The notes under the pieces were generated by a model that worked only from the letters and a program-made list of their open reading frames with translations, was not told the origin of the DNA and did no database searches. Below are positions 8,082 through 9,519 of a DNA stretch of 9,519 bases, piece after piece. A program made the translations under genes and the position numbers. Location of the stretch: the NCBI GenBank assembly GCA_003451645.1, contig DMER01000193.1:6257-15775 (forward strand). The letters run 5' to 3'. This DNA comes from Alphaproteobacteria bacterium. Lineage in GTDB: Bacteria > Pseudomonadota > Alphaproteobacteria > Micropepsales > Micropepsaceae. Each line of letters begins with the position of its first letter. Position 1 is the stretch's first letter.

Positions 8082-8147
8082 ATTCATTCCCCACGCGCTG
8101 CTAGGCTCTCAGCCCACAACGCCACCTCAACGCAAGAATTCTATCCG

Positions 8148-8185
8148 CTAATAAAGCCGCTGGCGGCGCCCCCGCCACCAGCGGC
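8148..8185 (-). terminator. Hairpin between pstS and pstC: partial terminator or mRNA-stabilising stem
   Basis: The arms at 8156-8167 (GCCGCTGGCGGC) and 8174-8185 (GCCACCAGCGGC) form a 12-bp stem with a single G-U pair on the minus-strand RNA and a 6-nt loop. It starts 15 nt past the pstS stop. The stem is followed by TTTATTAG, a short and interrupted U-tract, so termination is probably incomplete. It would let pstS be made in excess of pstCAB, either by partial termination or by protecting the pstS 3' end; that role is inferred. I see no separate strong promoter in the remaining gap to pstC. Confidence 0.72.
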
Positions 8186-8200
8186 CTCGTCTTGTCAGCC

Positions 8201-9145
8201 TTAGAGGCCGAGCTTGCCTTTTTCTTCGTTCGCGAACACGAACGGCATCGGGTAGTAACCGTCCTTGACGGTATCTTCCTGACCCGACTTGGACAGCACG
8301 AACTTCAGGAATTCACCTTGGACCGGCGGGAGAGCCGCACCCGGGTTCTTGTTCACATACATGAACAGGAAGCGCGAGATCGGGTACTTGCTTTGATAGG
8401 CGTTGGTTTGGTTCGGCTCATAGCACTGACCGTCACGGCCAGACACCGAGATCGCCTTCACGTCAGCGGTCTTGTAACCGATGCCCGAGTAACCAATCGC
8501 GAACTTGTCAGCCGCAACGCCTTGGACAACCGCGGACGAACCAGGTTGCTCTTTGACGGAGGGGCGATAGTCGGCGTTGCCCAGAGCCACTTCCTTGAAG
8601 AAGCCGTAGGTGCCGGATGCCGAGTTACGGCCGAACATGGAGATCGGCTTGCCAGCGTAGTCACCGGTTTGACCGAGGTCAGACCAGGTGTTGGCGCTGC
8701 CGCCGACGCCGAAGGTCGATTGGAGCTGAGCGAGCGACATGCACTTGATCGGATTGTCCTTGTGCACGAAGACTGCCAGAGCGTCGACCGCAACGCGAAC
8801 TTGGGTGGGCTTGTAGCCATACTTCGCAGCAAACGCGTCTTCTTCAGCAGGACGCATCGGGCGGGACATGGGTCCGAACTGCGAGGTGCCAGCAATCAGC
8901 GCCGGCGGAGCAGTCGACGAGCCCTTGCCTTCGATTTCGATGGTGACGCCAGGATAGAGCTTCTTGAAGTCTTCGGCCCAGAGCGTCATCAGGTTGTTCA
9001 GCGTGTCAGACCCAACCGACTTGAGCTTGCCCGAAACGCCCGACGTCGCGCTATATTCCTGGTAGCGTTGGTCGAGAGTAATTTGCGCATTCGCGGCGGC
9101 GATCGAAACGCCAGCCAGCAGCGCCAATCCAAATGTCTTGATCAT
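8201..9145 (-). CDS. pstS: PstS, periplasmic phosphate-binding protein
   Basis: PstS is the periplasmic substrate-binding protein that delivers phosphate to PstCA. It has 314 aa. Residues 1-20 form a signal peptide ending ANA, with no lipobox Cys, so the protein should be soluble. The mature protein shows the PstS-like fold motifs GSDTLNNL (45-52), GKGSSTAPPALIAGTSQFGPMSRPM (two segments spanning 73-97), DALAVFVHKDNPI (121-133) and GRNSASGTY (172-180). In the last, R173, S177, G178 and T179 align with the phosphate-contacting R-x3-SGT of E. coli PstS. Two Cys (135 and 241) may form a disulfide. The ATG at 9145 is preceded by AAAGGGGA with about 5-6 nt spacing, a strong ribosome site. It is the first gene of the pstSCAB cluster and is followed by a hairpin. 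Codon use is strongly biased, like the porin's, consistent with high expression. Confidence 0.96.
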   Translation of the reverse strand: MIKTFGLALLAGVSIAAANAQITLDQRYQEYSATSGVSGKLKSVGSDTLNNLMTLWAEDFKKLYPGVTIEIEGKGSSTAPPALIAGTSQFGPMSRPMRPAEEDAFAAKYGYKPTQVRVAVDALAVFVHKDNPIKCMSLAQLQSTFGVGGSANTWSDLGQTGDYAGKPISMFGRNSASGTYGFFKEVALGNADYRPSVKEQPGSSAVVQGVAADKFAIGYSGIGYKTADVKAISVSGRDGQCYEPNQTNAYQSKYPISRFLFMYVNKNPGAALPPVQGEFLKFVLSKSGQEDTVKDGYYPMPFVFANEEKGKLGL

Positions 9146-9519
9146 GAATGTCCCCTTTGAGGTGGCTTCACGTGTATCCCCGCAGGTCAGCCTCCTGCTA
9201 ACCTAGGCACGTGCTACTCACTTGAACCACGCTCGTGTGAAACTAATGTGATGATCCTGTTGTATTCTTGTACGCCCTGCTGATTTTGGACGAGATTCCA
9301 GGTTGCAACACAGGGGCCCAGTCCTGCGCCGGCCGGCGGGCAGGGTCATTTACTCTTTACGGTTGTTTCCCTATTCGGGGCACTATGCCGTTGGCTGTGA
9401 ATTGGAAAGAGCTTTACAGGCACCAGTTTAGTATTTCTGCTCCCCGAGTTCAGAATTGACATTTGGCTGTCGCCAGCGGTGTTTAATGATGTTTGACGGC
9501 CCTGCTGGGGGCAAGTGGC
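9146..9519. other. 374-nt leader upstream of pstS, no gene seen
   Basis: This stretch runs from the pstS start to the right edge. The short plus-strand open frame near 9268-9459 has a TTG start, no ribosome site and no family features, so I do not call it. Visible elements are the weak PhoB-box candidate (9237-9254) and a GC-rich dyad centred on the perfect 12-bp palindrome CGCCGGCCGGCG (9327-9338), flanked by CCTGC and GCAGG so the structure spans about 9323-9344. Isolated minus-strand GTCA sites lie near 9457-9460 and 9494-9497, without an 11-bp partner. Promoter, leader RNA structure or the edge of a neighbouring gene cannot be told apart here. Confidence 0.5.
9237..9254 (-). promoter_or_regulatory. 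Weak PhoB-box candidate upstream of pstS
   Basis: The minus strand reads TCATCACATTAGTTTCAC, two half-sites ending in TCAC separated by an AT-rich ATTA, with the correct 11-bp period and orientation. Only 9 of 14 half-site positions match CTGTCAY-N4-CTGTCAY (4/7 and 5/7), and the -10-like hexamer about 10 nt downstream (TTCAAG) is poor. The site lies 91 nt before the pstS start. It is offered because pstS is normally PhoB-controlled; the true site may be elsewhere in the leader or beyond the right edge. Confidence 0.3.

Noticed and set aside
8192..9160. 322-codon plus-strand open frame over pstS
   Set aside because: It is the same exact-complement shadow; pstS has clear motifs, a signal peptide and a strong ribosome site.
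9268..9459. 63-codon plus-strand open frame upstream of pstS
   Set aside because: It has a TTG start, no Shine-Dalgarno sequence, no recognisable motif and an irregular composition; non-coding leader is the simpler reading.
9457..9497. Isolated GTCA sites on the minus strand as a PhoB box
   Set aside because: The two sites are 37 nt apart and neither has a partner half-site at 11 bp.

Overview
The window reads as chromosomal DNA of a Gram-negative alphaproteobacterium. It is moderately GC-rich, has an outer-membrane porin with a terminal Phe, and carries long-form PstC and PstA permeases. A Caulobacterales/Hyphomonadaceae-like origin is my guess from overall style and cannot be proven here. 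No mobile element, CRISPR array, tRNA or rRNA was seen.

Layout: (1) positions 1-724, plus strand, hold the C-terminal half of the lipid II flippase MurJ, cut by the left edge. (2) Everything else is on the minus strand and forms one phosphate-acquisition locus, read right to left: pstS (9145-8201), a strong hairpin, pstC (8081-5454), pstA (5457-3694, overlapping pstC by 4 nt), pstB (3614-2802), a 420-nt gap with a good PhoB-box candidate, and a phosphate-selective-type (OprO/OprP family) porin (2381-879). A clean intrinsic terminator (824-853) closes the porin transcript, between it and the convergent murJ. (3) Positions 9146-9519 are the non-coding leader of pstS.

Working together: under phosphate limitation the porin would let phosphate or polyphosphate cross the outer membrane. 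PstS would bind it in the periplasm, the PstC-PstA channel would carry it across the inner membrane, and the PstB ATPase would power the step. The hairpin after pstS and the separate Pho-box promoter of the porin suggest that the two exported proteins are made in greater amount than the membrane complex.

The most unusual content is in the permeases. PstC is about 875 aa and PstA 587 aa, against roughly 300-320 aa each in E. coli. Both carry their large insertions at the same place, the first periplasmic loop. In PstC the insertion looks like a beta-propeller with WD40-like strands; in PstA it is a helical, coiled-coil-prone domain. PstC also appears to have four extra membrane helices between its canonical TM3 and TM4. 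No phoU, phoB or phoR lies within the window.
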